Shown piece after piece: positions 8,097-16,333 of a DNA stretch of 33,875 nt. Location of the stretch: NCBI GenBank assembly GCA_020355325.1, contig CP070664.1, positions 2,015,090 through 2,048,964 on the forward strand, given 5' to 3'. Under the pieces are notes generated by a model that saw only the letters and a program-made list of their open reading frames with translations, ran no database searches and was not told the DNA's origin. Both the position numbers and the translations under genes were made by a program. The stretch's first letter is position 1; each line of letters opens with the position of its first letter. The stretch comes from Caldifarciminota bacterium. Its GTDB lineage: Bacteria; Hydrothermota; Tepidihabitantia; SM23-42.

Positions 8097-9131
8097 CTAC
8101 TTCATGACTTCAGCGAGGGCATCTAATGTCGCATCAATATCCTCGATGTTCACGCCGTAGTGCGTGACCATTCGATAACGAGTGGGTTCAGTACGCAAAA
8201 ATTTAATGCCTTTTTCTCCAGCTCGTTTTACTAAATCATCCGGTGCCATTTTGTCACCGACGAGGTCAAAATAGATGATGTTCGTTTTGATCTTCTCGAC
8301 ATCGATTGATAGTCCTGGAATTTGTGCAATTCCTTCGGCGAGACGACGCGCATTGTTATGGTCTTCCTTTAGTCGATTAATCATCGTATCCAGTGCTGTA
8401 ATACCTGCTGCCGCGATGATTCCAGCTTGACGCATGCCACCTCCTAATACCTTTCGGTTTCTGTGTGCGTCTGCTATGAATTGGCGTGTCCCACAGACGA
8501 CAGAGCCAATTGGTGCAGAAAGTCCTTTTGATAGGCAAAAGGATATCGAATCGACACCTCGTGTAAATTCTCTGATATCTCGCTCCAAGGCGACCACGGC
8601 GTTGAATATGCGGGCACCATCGAGATGTACTGAGAGACCATGCTCTTTGGCAAGTGATACCACTGAATCCATGTATTCGGGAGTCAATGGTGCTCCATAA
8701 CAACGGTTATGGGTATTTTCCAGGCAAATCAGCCGGGTGCGCGGCCAGTGTGGATTATCACCACGTATTGCAGCCTCGATGTTCTCTAATCGCATCGTGC
8801 CATCGTCCTGATTCGGAATCGTGTGGGGATGTATTCCACCCACTGCCGACATTCCTCCGGCTTCATTGAGAAACATGTGTGACTTATCGCCGAGTATTAT
8901 TTCTTGGCCGCGGTTGCAATGAGTTAGCGTGCATACCAGATTGCCCATCGTGCCGCTCGCGACCAGGAGTCCAGCCTCTTTCCCAACGAGCTCTGCAGCC
9001 GTAGTCTGAAGCCGGTTTGTCGTTGGATCTTCGCCGAACACGTCGTCGCCTAATTCGGCTTGATATATTGCTTTACGCATTTCGTCGGTGGGCAAGGTTA
9101 CGGTGTCACTACGTAAATCAACAATTTTCAT
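8097..9131 (-). CDS. ltaE: Low-specificity L-threonine aldolase
   Basis: A 344-residue PLP-dependent fold-type I enzyme that cleaves threonine or allo-threonine to glycine and acetaldehyde. It opens with the family signature DLRSDTVTLPT (5-15). It then shows GDDVFGEDPT (28-37), His85 in SHMFLNEAGG for ring stacking, LENTHNRCYG (137-146), Asp171 in LHLDGAR-type context (HLDGARIFNA) and the Schiff-base Lys202 in SFCLSKGLSAPIG. Length is normal. The ATG has no Shine-Dalgarno and stands 6 bases after a -10 box, so a leaderless transcript is likely. The gene has its own promoter, and the 240 bases upstream (9132-9371) hold nothing else recognisable. Confidence 0.94.
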   Translation of the reverse strand: MKIVDLRSDTVTLPTDEMRKAIYQAELGDDVFGEDPTTNRLQTTAAELVGKEAGLLVASGTMGNLVCTLTHCNRGQEIILGDKSHMFLNEAGGMSAVGGIHPHTIPNQDDGTMRLENIEAAIRGDNPHWPRTRLICLENTHNRCYGAPLTPEYMDSVVSLAKEHGLSVHLDGARIFNAVVALERDIREFTRGVDSISFCLSKGLSAPIGSVVCGTRQFIADAHRNRKVLGGGMRQAGIIAAAGITALDTMINRLKEDHNNARRLAEGIAQIPGLSIDVEKIKTNIIYFDLVGDKMAPDDLVKRAGEKGIKFLRTEPTRYRMVTHYGVNIEDIDATLDALAEVMK

Positions 9132-9137
9132 AATGTA

Positions 9138-9165
9138 ACTCTAAACAAAATATACTGAATGTCAA
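9138..9165 (-). promoter_or_regulatory. Promoter placing transcript start at the ltaE ATG (leaderless)
   Basis: Minus strand: TTGACA (9160-9165), 16 bases, TAGAGT (9138-9143), then six bases to the ATG (9129-9131). A second TATAAT lies at 9175-9180 with a poor -35, so an additional upstream start is possible. Confidence 0.55.
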
Positions 9166-9371
9166 GTGAGGTTGATTATATATCTTCTAAAATAGATGTC
9201 TTCAGTAAATTCAGAGTCGAGGTTCCAATTTGTGAAAACAATCACAGAGTGCAATACATGCAAACTTTTCTGTTGGATAGTGCGTTCCTCTATCCGTTTC
9301 CAATTGCCTACATGACGCTGTTGCTTTCATAGAACCGTGAGGGAGAAGCGTTATTGAATGCGCTGTCAGAA

Positions 9372-9770
9372 CTACGTAGCGTTCCTGTCTTTCTCTGATT
9401 TCTTCATCTTCTCTATTGCCTCGATCGCCTCTGCTCGTGTGTCGTAGATATTCGGTGTCATCTTTGCCTTCAGCGAGGTGGTACGTACGGTCATCCGAGC
9501 CCACTCATTGGTGCCCCAACGGGCAAAACCTAATAGGTACTGACCGACTGTAGCTCGCGATGTTTCGCCATAATATTCCGCAATTGGAGCGTGGACGAGC
9601 AGACCATTAATATCAGAAACCATGTAGACTTTCTTGCCAAGTTTTTCAAAGAACTTCTTATACTCTGCGAAAAATGCATCAACATCTTCTTTCGTTTTAA
9701 TCTCCCAGTGGTCTTCGGCAAAGACAATGTTGCGTTCAGGGTCATATTCTAAGATTACGTTCGTGGCCAT
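9372..9770 (-). CDS. STAS/SpoIIAA-like small protein
   Basis: A 132-residue soluble protein. The order of elements (VILEYDPERNIVFAEDHWEI, a helical region about 26-45, a VYMVSDINGLLV strand-turn, a second helical stretch, then a C-terminal helix) resembles the SpoIIAA-like/STAS fold. That assignment is by pattern only, and its role is unknown. No signal peptide. The start ATG at 9768-9770 has no ribosome site and is 5 bases after a -10 box. An alternative downstream start is not needed. It is divergent from the secreted DUF885 gene, with both promoters in 9771-9999. Confidence 0.6.
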   Translation of the reverse strand: MATNVILEYDPERNIVFAEDHWEIKTKEDVDAFFAEYKKFFEKLGKKVYMVSDINGLLVHAPIAEYYGETSRATVGQYLLGFARWGTNEWARMTVRTTSLKAKMTPNIYDTRAEAIEAIEKMKKSEKDRNAT

Positions 9771-9775
9771 GGCTT

Positions 9776-9803
9776 ATTATCTTGAAATTTGTGACTTTGT
9801 CAA
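9776..9803 (-). promoter_or_regulatory. Promoter of the STAS-like gene (leaderless geometry)
   Basis: Minus strand: TTGACA (9798-9803), 16 bases, GATAAT (9776-9781), five bases, ATG. No Shine-Dalgarno can fit between the -10 and the start codon. Confidence 0.65.
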
Positions 9804-9944
9804 CGCCAAATTTGCTCATACCTTTGATGTGACTGCAACGTTGAGTATTCTCGCTCTATGGGATGAACTGCCATCGAGATACCGCCGGATGAATCAGGAC
9901 AGAAGGGGGGACGGACTTGCGTGGTTGTTGAGAATTTTTTGAGG

Positions 9945-9973
9945 TTTACATGTATTATTGATGAGATTATAGT
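9945..9973 (+). promoter_or_regulatory. Promoter of the secreted DUF885 gene
   Basis: TTTACA (9945-9950), 17 bases, TATAGT (9968-9973). The AAAGGAG ribosome site at 9988-9994 and the GTG start at 10000 follow. Confidence 0.65.
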
Positions 9974-9999
9974 GTGTTAGAATTTTTAAAGGAGAAACG

Positions 10000-11802
10000 G
10001 TGAGTACATTATTGGCGATAATCATTCTGTCGGGGCTGTTCAGCATGCTTGATGCTTCGTCGAGCGATGCGGCACCAGCCGTCATCGAAGAATTATTTAT
10101 TAATTTTGTGCGTGAGTACATCGAGCTCAGCCCGGAAACTGGTACACAATTAGGATTGTCAGGACAATACGGATTTGACGTGCGGAATGATGAACTCGAT
10201 GACATGTCGATTGCGGGATATGATAAGCTCTATCAATTCTATAGAAAGTACAGAACATGGCTTGCACAGTATGACCGACAAAAACTCACTTCTTCCCAAC
10301 GAATTGCCAGCGATGTGCTCACATGGTATCTTGACGATGCAATCCGAGGCGAGCAGTTTCGATACCACCAATACATCATAAATCCGATGCTCAGTTTTCA
10401 TAATCAATTGACGACTTTACTGACCGAGCATCATAAGATAGAAAAACTCCAAGATGCTAAAGATTACATACAACGGCTCATGCAATATGATAAAATGGTA
10501 TCTGAGCTCTTAGAACAACTTTTGATACGAGAACAAAAAGGTATCGTACCACCGATCTATATCATAGAAATATTTCAGCAGGCGATTGATGATTTTATAA
10601 GAGTCCCTTATTCAGAAAATATTCTCTTCACATCGTTTGTAAACAGGATTCAAAGTCTCACGACAATAGATGAAGAATCCAAAGAGAAACTGTCCCAGCA
10701 GGTGCTGAAAGCACTCGAAAATGTTGTGTATCCTTCATACAGACGCATGAGTGAATATGTAGGTAGTTTGAAAGGGAAGACAGATATCAAGGCGGGTGTT
10801 TGGCAGCTCCCCAATGGCGCTGATTACTACAGTTATTGTCTTCGTCATCATACAACGACAACCATGACACCCGAAGAAATCCATACGCTTGGGCTGCGAG
10901 AGGTCAAGCGGATACAGGACGAAATTACGCAACATCTCAAAACCTTGGGGATCTCGGGAAGTGACAAGTTTAGTGACTTGATAGCCGAGTACAGAATTAT
11001 GACCGGTGATGTGAACGATATTCGTTTTTACTATCCATTCACCGAAGAAGGCAAGTTGCAGACACTCAGAGCCTATCAGGTTATTATTGATACAATGCAG
11101 TCAAAACTCACGACTATGTTTTCGCTCATACCAAGAACGCAGGTTCGTGTAGAACGTTTGCCTAAATTCAAGGAGGCCACAATGGGAACGTACTATCAAC
11201 CTCCAAAACTCGATGGGTCTTCGGACGGAATATTCTACGCTCAATTATCCTACCAACATTTTAAGCCCGGGATGAAGGCACTCGCGTACCACGAAGCTAT
11301 ACCTGGACACCACTTTCAGATTGCTCTTGAGCGAGAATCACCAGATTCTCGATTGTTTAAGGCCCTTTTCTTCTTTACCGGCTACACTGAAGGGTGGGCA
11401 TTGTACGCTGAGAAACTGGCAAAAGAGTATGGATACTATGATGATACTCATAGCTTAATTGGCTATCTTAGCTCAGAACTCCTTCGGGCTATCCGATTAG
11501 TTGTGGACACAGGTATTCACTGGAAGAAGTGGACGTCCGAGGAGGCATACTATTACATCGTTCGTAATTACGGTCGTACCTGGTATTCACAGATTGTCCG
11601 CTATATTGTGTGGCCGGGTCAGGCGTGTGCGTATAAAGTCGGTGAGCTTAAGATAGTACAGTTGAGGGAAAAGGCACGACAGGCACTCGGTGAAAGATTT
11701 GATATTAAGGATTTTCACTCAGTTATTTTACAGCATGGCTCAGTGCCATTGGAGATACTTGAGCAGCTGGTCGATGACTATATAAAGACAGCTCGGGAAT
11801 GA
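10000..11802 (+). CDS. Secreted DUF885 family metallopeptidase-like protein
   Basis: A 600-residue paralogue of the protein at 2442-4061. It starts with GTG five bases after AAAGGAG. Residues 1-25 form a signal peptide (LLAIIILSGLFSMLDASSSDA), so it is predicted to be exported. The metal-binding signature HEAIPGHH is at 431-438 and TEGWALYAEKLA at 463-474 supplies the downstream Glu464. The C-terminal IKDFHSVILQHGSVPL segment corresponds to LKEFHDKLISFGSIPI in the cytosolic paralogue. It probably acts on peptides in the envelope; the actual substrate is unknown. It converges with the nucleotidyltransferase gene, separated by 33 bases holding only a short CCGC/GCGG hairpin. Confidence 0.9.
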   Translation: MSTLLAIIILSGLFSMLDASSSDAAPAVIEELFINFVREYIELSPETGTQLGLSGQYGFDVRNDELDDMSIAGYDKLYQFYRKYRTWLAQYDRQKLTSSQRIASDVLTWYLDDAIRGEQFRYHQYIINPMLSFHNQLTTLLTEHHKIEKLQDAKDYIQRLMQYDKMVSELLEQLLIREQKGIVPPIYIIEIFQQAIDDFIRVPYSENILFTSFVNRIQSLTTIDEESKEKLSQQVLKALENVVYPSYRRMSEYVGSLKGKTDIKAGVWQLPNGADYYSYCLRHHTTTTMTPEEIHTLGLREVKRIQDEITQHLKTLGISGSDKFSDLIAEYRIMTGDVNDIRFYYPFTEEGKLQTLRAYQVIIDTMQSKLTTMFSLIPRTQVRVERLPKFKEATMGTYYQPPKLDGSSDGIFYAQLSYQHFKPGMKALAYHEAIPGHHFQIALERESPDSRLFKALFFFTGYTEGWALYAEKLAKEYGYYDDTHSLIGYLSSELLRAIRLVVDTGIHWKKWTSEEAYYYIVRNYGRTWYSQIVRYIVWPGQACAYKVGELKIVQLREKARQALGERFDIKDFHSVILQHGSVPLEILEQLVDDYIKTARE

Positions 11803-11835
11803 TGAGAAACCGCCTGCGGCGAGCAAGGTTACCCA

Positions 11836-12639
11836 TCATGTACTTTCTTCGGTGATTTTTTTCTTTAAAGTAGTTCGACCAATGCTCTTCACAACATCCC
11901 AAAACCATGTCTCAGCCTCATCCCGACGTTTACGCAGTTCTTTGGCATCGGCTATGAAATAGAATCGATGCAGGCGCTTCACGACTTCGGCTGGGAGTTC
12001 GTAGTAAACATAGCTCGTAAAGAAGTTGTGGTGATGAGGACAGTATTTAATTCTCAGAACCTCCACTAATGGTTTGTAGGTATATGCAATGTAGTAACTC
12101 AATGCCTCCACATCATTACCACGATTGAGCTCTTTGAGTGTTAGTACCTGAAACAGTTCAAAATTTGTTTTTAATGTTTCCAGTCGGGTTTCAAGTTTTT
12201 TCAGAAAAAATTGAGTATCGATTGGATCATCCTTCACGACACCACTCTTATCAAAATGGATCAGCGGTTTGCCATGAATTTTATACTGAAGAAATTTCTC
12301 CTTGCTCGGTTTCTTCATCACCACAATGTCTAAGAAGAGAAAAGGGTTCGCGTTCTTCAAACGCCAGAAAACCTGAGAGTGTCCGTGCCAGGTCGGCTCT
12401 GGTAGCCTGAATGTGAGATCAATCGGAGTGAGGTCTGAGAGCGCTCGTTCCATGGATTTGAAGGTTTCTTCGACGTGGTCATCATCACATGCTACATAGA
12501 GATCGATGTCTGACCACTCATCGACGCGGTTGAAACTCGCGGCACCGCCTTCCCAGAGTGCATGGACATACGTCAAAGGTTCTAATGCTGAGATAAGTGC
12601 AACAATAATATCTTTGCGCGTAATGTAATCCTGTTTCAT
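11836..12639 (-). CDS. Nucleotidyltransferase-domain protein (minimal NTase/aminoglycoside adenylyltransferase-like)
   Basis: A 267-residue protein with a polymerase-beta-type nucleotidyltransferase domain. GG at 31-32, then DIDLYV with Asp44 and Asp46, and a third carboxylate Asp104 in FLDIVV make the expected two-metal centre. The C-terminal half (about 140-255) is helical, with YYIAYTYKPLVEVLRIKYCP, like substrate-binding helical domains of aminoglycoside adenylyltransferase-like enzymes. The target is unknown and antibiotic resistance should not be assumed. The ATG lies 10 bases after the stop of the CCGPC-motif gene and has no Shine-Dalgarno; an extended -10 overlaps that stop codon. Confidence 0.75.
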   Translation of the reverse strand: MKQDYITRKDIIVALISALEPLTYVHALWEGGAASFNRVDEWSDIDLYVACDDDHVEETFKSMERALSDLTPIDLTFRLPEPTWHGHSQVFWRLKNANPFLFLDIVVMKKPSKEKFLQYKIHGKPLIHFDKSGVVKDDPIDTQFFLKKLETRLETLKTNFELFQVLTLKELNRGNDVEALSYYIAYTYKPLVEVLRIKYCPHHHNFFTSYVYYELPAEVVKRLHRFYFIADAKELRKRRDEAETWFWDVVKSIGRTTLKKKITEEST

Positions 12640-12645
12640 TTTTCA

Positions 12646-12654
12646 ATTATCACA
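12646..12654 (-). promoter_or_regulatory. Extended -10 element overlapping the upstream stop codon
   Basis: Minus strand TGT then GATAAT (12646-12651) forms an extended -10, exactly six bases before the NTase ATG. It includes the TGA stop of the upstream gene. No good -35 is visible, so it may be coincidental. Confidence 0.35.
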
Positions 12655-13324
12655 GTTCAAGTACTCGTTGCGCCAACATACGACGTCGGTTTGAATATGT
12701 GCCGTCTTTTCTGGCGTACTTTAAGTATTTTTCACAGCGTGGGGCAGCATAGTCGATTTCCGCGCGTGCAGCAGGGAAATCCATTTCATGCAATGCAAGG
12801 AGTGTGTAGAAGAAGGGAAAACGTCGCCATGAACCTTCGTTGTCGCGACACGATTTCAGCAACCTTACACCGGCAGCGAGCCTGCGTTTGTTGTTATCGA
12901 GACCTCCAACGATGAGATGACGCCAGTATGCACCGGTACAGGGTCCACAACAATAATGACCAATATTTCGTCTGGGTTTATTTAAAAAACTCATCATGCC
13001 TCTGGTAGCACGTTGTAAGGCATCTTTAACCTTGCTGTCAGAAGATTTCATGAGTATGAGTGTTCGACACGCCTCTTCACCTAGTATGTGACCGATAGCC
13101 GCACCCGAAATCATTCTCTCGCCGGTAAACAACCTGATACCTCGTTTAAAATCATACGCAGTAGGTGCAAACATTCGGGCATAAGAACCAGGCAATCCCT
13201 GTCGGCTGGCAATCCATTGTGCAATCTGTTCTCTTTGAGATTTTTTTATTGTCTTGCCATAGAAATATGCATCATTGACGACATCCAATGTTGCTGCTAA
13301 ACTTCGAGGATAAATGGTTTTCAC
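12650..13324 (-). CDS. Conserved-looking hypothetical protein with CCGPC motif, helical-repeat type
   Basis: A 224-residue protein not assigned to a known family. It is basic and mostly helical. A GHYCCGPCTGAYW motif sits at 122-134 (Cys125, Cys126, Cys129), and an NEGSWRRFPFFYTLLAL segment (162-178) recalls the G-x-W helix boundaries of alpha-toroid (prenyltransferase/terpene-cyclase-like) repeats. That is a shape comparison only. A GTG at 13322-13324 is preferred over the far upstream start because AAAGGAAG lies five bases before it. The longer form would also run through the end of the LapA-like gene. The gene sits 16 bases after that gene and 10 before the NTase, suggesting an operon. Confidence 0.65.
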   Translation of the reverse strand: MKTIYPRSLAATLDVVNDAYFYGKTIKKSQREQIAQWIASRQGLPGSYARMFAPTAYDFKRGIRLFTGERMISGAAIGHILGEEACRTLILMKSSDSKVKDALQRATRGMMSFLNKPRRNIGHYCCGPCTGAYWRHLIVGGLDNNKRRLAAGVRLLKSCRDNEGSWRRFPFFYTLLALHEMDFPAARAEIDYAAPRCEKYLKYARKDGTYSNRRRMLAQRVLEL

Positions 13325-13340
13325 GATGACTTCCTTTCGT

Positions 13341-13562
13341 TTATGTGTGTGAAGTTGTTGAAGGTTTTTCTTTTTTCTTTCGTACCGTCGCGAGAATGTA
13401 GCCGATGCCCATACCGATACCAAGCATTAAAAGTATCAAGATAATCCTCGACATCTCGACGTGCCAGAACAACAGTTGTATGGCAACGACTTCGGTATTT
13501 TGGATAATGAGCACCAAGGCGATAATGATCAAAACTATAACGATAATACTCTTTACCTTCAT
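13341..13562 (-). CDS. LapA-domain (DUF1049) small membrane protein
   Basis: A 73-residue inner-membrane protein with two transmembrane helices (about 4-22 and 38-58). The IIQNTEVVAIQLLFWHVEM segment between them is the LapA/DUF1049 signature (QNt--v-l-fl-w). A basic tail (ATVRKKKEK) is probably cytosolic. In enterobacteria LapA works with LapB in lipopolysaccharide assembly control. Here no lapB is adjacent, so that role is not implied. AAGGAGG stands seven bases before the ATG. It is first in a three-gene minus-strand group with the CCGPC protein and the NTase. Confidence 0.8.
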   Translation of the reverse strand: MKVKSIIVIVLIIIALVLIIQNTEVVAIQLLFWHVEMSRIILILLMLGIGMGIGYILATVRKKKEKPSTTSHT

Positions 13563-13616
13563 TGTATAGCCTCCTTGTTTTTGTTAAGTTTTGAATAATT
13601 TATAAACCCAGTGTTT

Positions 13617-13644
13617 ATTGTATTCATCGTTCTCACAAAGTCAA
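13617..13644 (-). promoter_or_regulatory. Promoter of the LapA-like operon
   Basis: Minus strand TTGACT (13639-13644), 16 bases, TACAAT (13617-13622). The leader is about 48 bases and carries an AAGGAGG ribosome site. Confidence 0.6.
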
Positions 13645-13762
13645 GCAACGCGTCGTCTCAGTCTTCTTCACCATTAAATAAAATCTGCAGTTTGTCAAGC
13701 GAGTCGTGGTGAGTGCAACGAGACACTGATTCGTTTCGCGCCAAAGCTAATCAATTTGTGAC

Positions 13763-13790
13763 TTTACTTTCAAATTTTTCAGACTATAAT
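13763..13790 (+). promoter_or_regulatory. Promoter of the thioredoxin-like envelope protein
   Basis: TTTACT (13763-13768), 16 bases, a perfect TATAAT (13785-13790), followed by AAGGAGG at 13801-13807 and the ATG at 13814. The rest of 13563-13762 shows nothing recognisable apart from the divergent promoter. Confidence 0.55.
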
Positions 13791-13813
13791 AACTGAAGAG
13801 AAGGAGGATTGCA

Positions 13814-15223
13814 ATGAATTTTATGAACAGAGATAAAAAGATTATTTACATTCTTGGCATATTGTGTGTCTTATCCTTCACAGCATGGGCACAGACACTT
13901 TCCTTACCCTCGGGTAAAACAGTATCAGTCGTGGAATACGAACTTCCATTAGGGAAAAAACTATTTTACACCGCAACAACAGAGTCATGGTATACGAAGG
14001 GTTCTTCTGTGAGTAAAGAAGAACTGCAGATCTGGGCTGTGCGACGAAATGAGAATGGGAACCTACTGTTGTTTTTGCGCAACAATTCGTCATTCTCTAT
14101 GATTGACGAGGATGGAGACCGAAAGGATTTTCCGGCTGAATCCTATTGGGCGACCTGTGATTTTTACTCGAATGGTCATACTGATCCGAGTTGGACATTG
14201 AATAATATGTGGCGATTAGATTTATATTTGCCGAATTTATTTATCCCTTTACCTCAGTATTTTTCTGCAGACTATGGTACGTGGGATTTTAGCGGTAAAA
14301 AATTTGGAGAACGTGACCGATATACATTACATAAACCGTCAATTTCTGATACAATCTGGACGATTGAAGTGATCCACGAGACGCCTTTAGATCCAATATA
14401 TATAATGGACACGAAGGGATTCATTTATTTGAATATCAATCAGGGGCTACCCATATATAAGAAAATTGAGAGCACCAGGGAGTATGGACGTTATGCGGGT
14501 AAAGGTACGACAATAATAACGTTAGATTCAATTGTCGACCTTGATACTGTTTGGGTGAAAAATTTTATGCGTGAATTGTCAATCTACGTTCAGGCTGACT
14601 CAATCTATAACGAACTTATGACACAAGCCGAAATAGAAATCGTTGACGCAGATTTTTTACTTGCAAAAGCTGAAATGACACTAAAAGAGGCAAGGGAAAA
14701 GGTTACTATTCCTGATATTCAACAGCAACTCGATGATGAAATCGCTGGTTATTCTGAAGATGCTCAATATATTACCGAAGCAACACAGAGAAAAGCTGAG
14801 CTGGTTAATAAGCCATCGGTTACATGGACGGCTCATGACTTCGGTGGCGCAATGCACTCGTTTGAGCACTACCAGGGTAGGGTGGTGTTACTCGACTTTT
14901 GGTATCGTGCGTGTCCGTGGTGCATACGGGCAATGCCGCAGATTAAGCAAATAGCTCAATACTTCAAAGGTAAACCGGTTGCTGTTCTTGGAATGAACGT
15001 TGATAAAGATAAAGACGATGCGCTCTTTGTCATCGATAAACTGAAACTGATGTATACGAACCTGAGCGCAGGTGAGGTCGCTCAACAGTATGGCGTCAGA
15101 GGCTATCCCACACTTATCATTATCGATCAGAAAGGAATTGTCAGGGATATTCATATCGGCTACTCAGACGACCTGTATGACAAGGTCGTGAAATCGGTTG
15201 AGTCTTTATTAGAAAAGGACTAA
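13814..15223 (+). CDS. Exported TlpA-like thiol-disulfide protein with large N-terminal domain
   Basis: A 469-residue envelope protein. The signal peptide is residues 1-26 (CVLSFTAWAQ). Residues 30-255 form a beta-rich domain of unknown family. A helical segment (about 265-330) leads into a TlpA/ResA-type thioredoxin domain (335-469). It holds the redox motif CPWC at 367-370 in DFWYRACPWCIRAMP and the cis-proline Pro432 in RGYPTLIIID. The protein is predicted to reduce or exchange disulfides of envelope proteins. Fusion of a long unknown domain to a C-terminal TlpA module is common in Bacteroidota/FCB-like genomes. Strong AAGGAGG ribosome site. It converges with the M24 peptidase gene, leaving 24 bases between stops. 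Confidence 0.87.
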   Translation: MNFMNRDKKIIYILGILCVLSFTAWAQTLSLPSGKTVSVVEYELPLGKKLFYTATTESWYTKGSSVSKEELQIWAVRRNENGNLLLFLRNNSSFSMIDEDGDRKDFPAESYWATCDFYSNGHTDPSWTLNNMWRLDLYLPNLFIPLPQYFSADYGTWDFSGKKFGERDRYTLHKPSISDTIWTIEVIHETPLDPIYIMDTKGFIYLNINQGLPIYKKIESTREYGRYAGKGTTIITLDSIVDLDTVWVKNFMRELSIYVQADSIYNELMTQAEIEIVDADFLLAKAEMTLKEAREKVTIPDIQQQLDDEIAGYSEDAQYITEATQRKAELVNKPSVTWTAHDFGGAMHSFEHYQGRVVLLDFWYRACPWCIRAMPQIKQIAQYFKGKPVAVLGMNVDKDKDDALFVIDKLKLMYTNLSAGEVAQQYGVRGYPTLIIIDQKGIVRDIHIGYSDDLYDKVVKSVESLLEKD

Positions 15224-15247
15224 AGAGATACAAGTATTGTTACTGAG

Positions 15248-16333
15248 TTAATGGACGAGATCTCTTCTGGCATTTGTTAAACTCCCCACACCATCCATAG
15301 TTAAAACAACATCGTCTTCGATGCGAATACCACCTTTCTGAGCACTGTAAATCCCGGGTTCCACCGTAAAAGTCATGCCGGGTTCGAGCTCGTTGTGGTT
15401 GCCTTTGACGATGTAAGGTTCTTCGTGGACCTCAAGGCCGATGCCGTGCCCAGTTCTGTGTATGAAATGGTCGCCATAGCCCGCTTCGATGATATAATCA
15501 CGACATAACGCATCAACCTGTTCGCCGGTCATTCCAGGTTTTGCGATTGTTCTCCCTCGTTCTTGTGCTTCCAAGACTATCTCATAAATTTTCAATAAAT
15601 CTTGGTCTGGTTTGCCAGCAAAACAGCTTCGTGTGATATCGGCGACGTACGATTCATGATGCACGACGATATCAATCCAGACTGCATCGCCTCGCTCAAT
15701 AATTTTATCTGACGTATGGGCATGCGGCACCGCACTGCGCGCACCCGACACAACAGCAATTCCTGCCTCTGCGCGGTGGCGTTTGATGATCTCTTCAATA
15801 ATATCGGCGACGCTGCGTTCTGAAACATCGGGGCGCACTGCTGATATCCCGGCAGCAACCGCTTCGTCAGCTATATGCGCTGCCCTTTCCATGATTGCGA
15901 GCTCATCGTTATCTTTTCTGGCTCTTAATCGTGCAAAGAGCGGACCGCTATCACGTAGTTCTACAGGGCCGATGCTCTGCTCAAGCATTTTTGACTCCAG
16001 CAGTCTCATGTATCTGAATTCGACGCCATAGACATATTTTCGACGCCTTGATAATGCTGTCTGGATTGAGGAAACCGGGCCCTGTTCATCTCCATACGAA
16101 AAGATATTTTTTATGCCGGTCGCACTGGCAACGCGCTCAGCCTCGAGCAAAGGAACAACCGCAGCAGGTTCTGCGTCGACTGGTACGACGATCAGAGTGA
16201 TGCGCTCGGATGGGTCCATCTGCAACCCGCTCATATAGAATAGGTTGATGCCAGGGATTAAAAGGATACAATCAATCCCATTATCGTATGCTGCCTTCTT
16301 TATGTTCGCTGATCGCTCCTGGTTAAGCATCAT
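15248..16333 (-). CDS. M24 family metallopeptidase, Xaa-Pro aminopeptidase/dipeptidase-like
   Basis: A 361-residue two-metal peptidase that removes or cleaves N-terminal Xaa-Pro bonds. All pita-bread metal ligands are present: Asp221 (WIDIVV), Asp232 (ADITRS), His296 (RTGHGIGL), Glu325 (TVEPGIY) and Glu339 (IRIEDD). The VPHAHTSD segment also fits the family. A creatinase-N-like domain fills residues 1-135. No signal peptide, so cytosolic. Its ATG overlaps the TAA stop of the UDG-like gene as TAATG, which indicates translational coupling. A second ATG three bases on is equally usable after AGAAAGG. Confidence 0.92.
   Translation of the reverse strand: MMLNQERSANIKKAAYDNGIDCILLIPGINLFYMSGLQMDPSERITLIVVPVDAEPAAVVPLLEAERVASATGIKNIFSYGDEQGPVSSIQTALSRRRKYVYGVEFRYMRLLESKMLEQSIGPVELRDSGPLFARLRARKDNDELAIMERAAHIADEAVAAGISAVRPDVSERSVADIIEEIIKRHRAEAGIAVVSGARSAVPHAHTSDKIIERGDAVWIDIVVHHESYVADITRSCFAGKPDQDLLKIYEIVLEAQERGRTIAKPGMTGEQVDALCRDYIIEAGYGDHFIHRTGHGIGLEVHEEPYIVKGNHNELEPGMTFTVEPGIYSAQKGGIRIEDDVVLTMDGVGSLTNARRDLVH

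Noticed and set aside
11810..11819. CCGC/GCGG hairpin between convergent DUF885 and NTase genes
   Set aside because: A four-base-pair stem without a U-tract is not a credible terminator.
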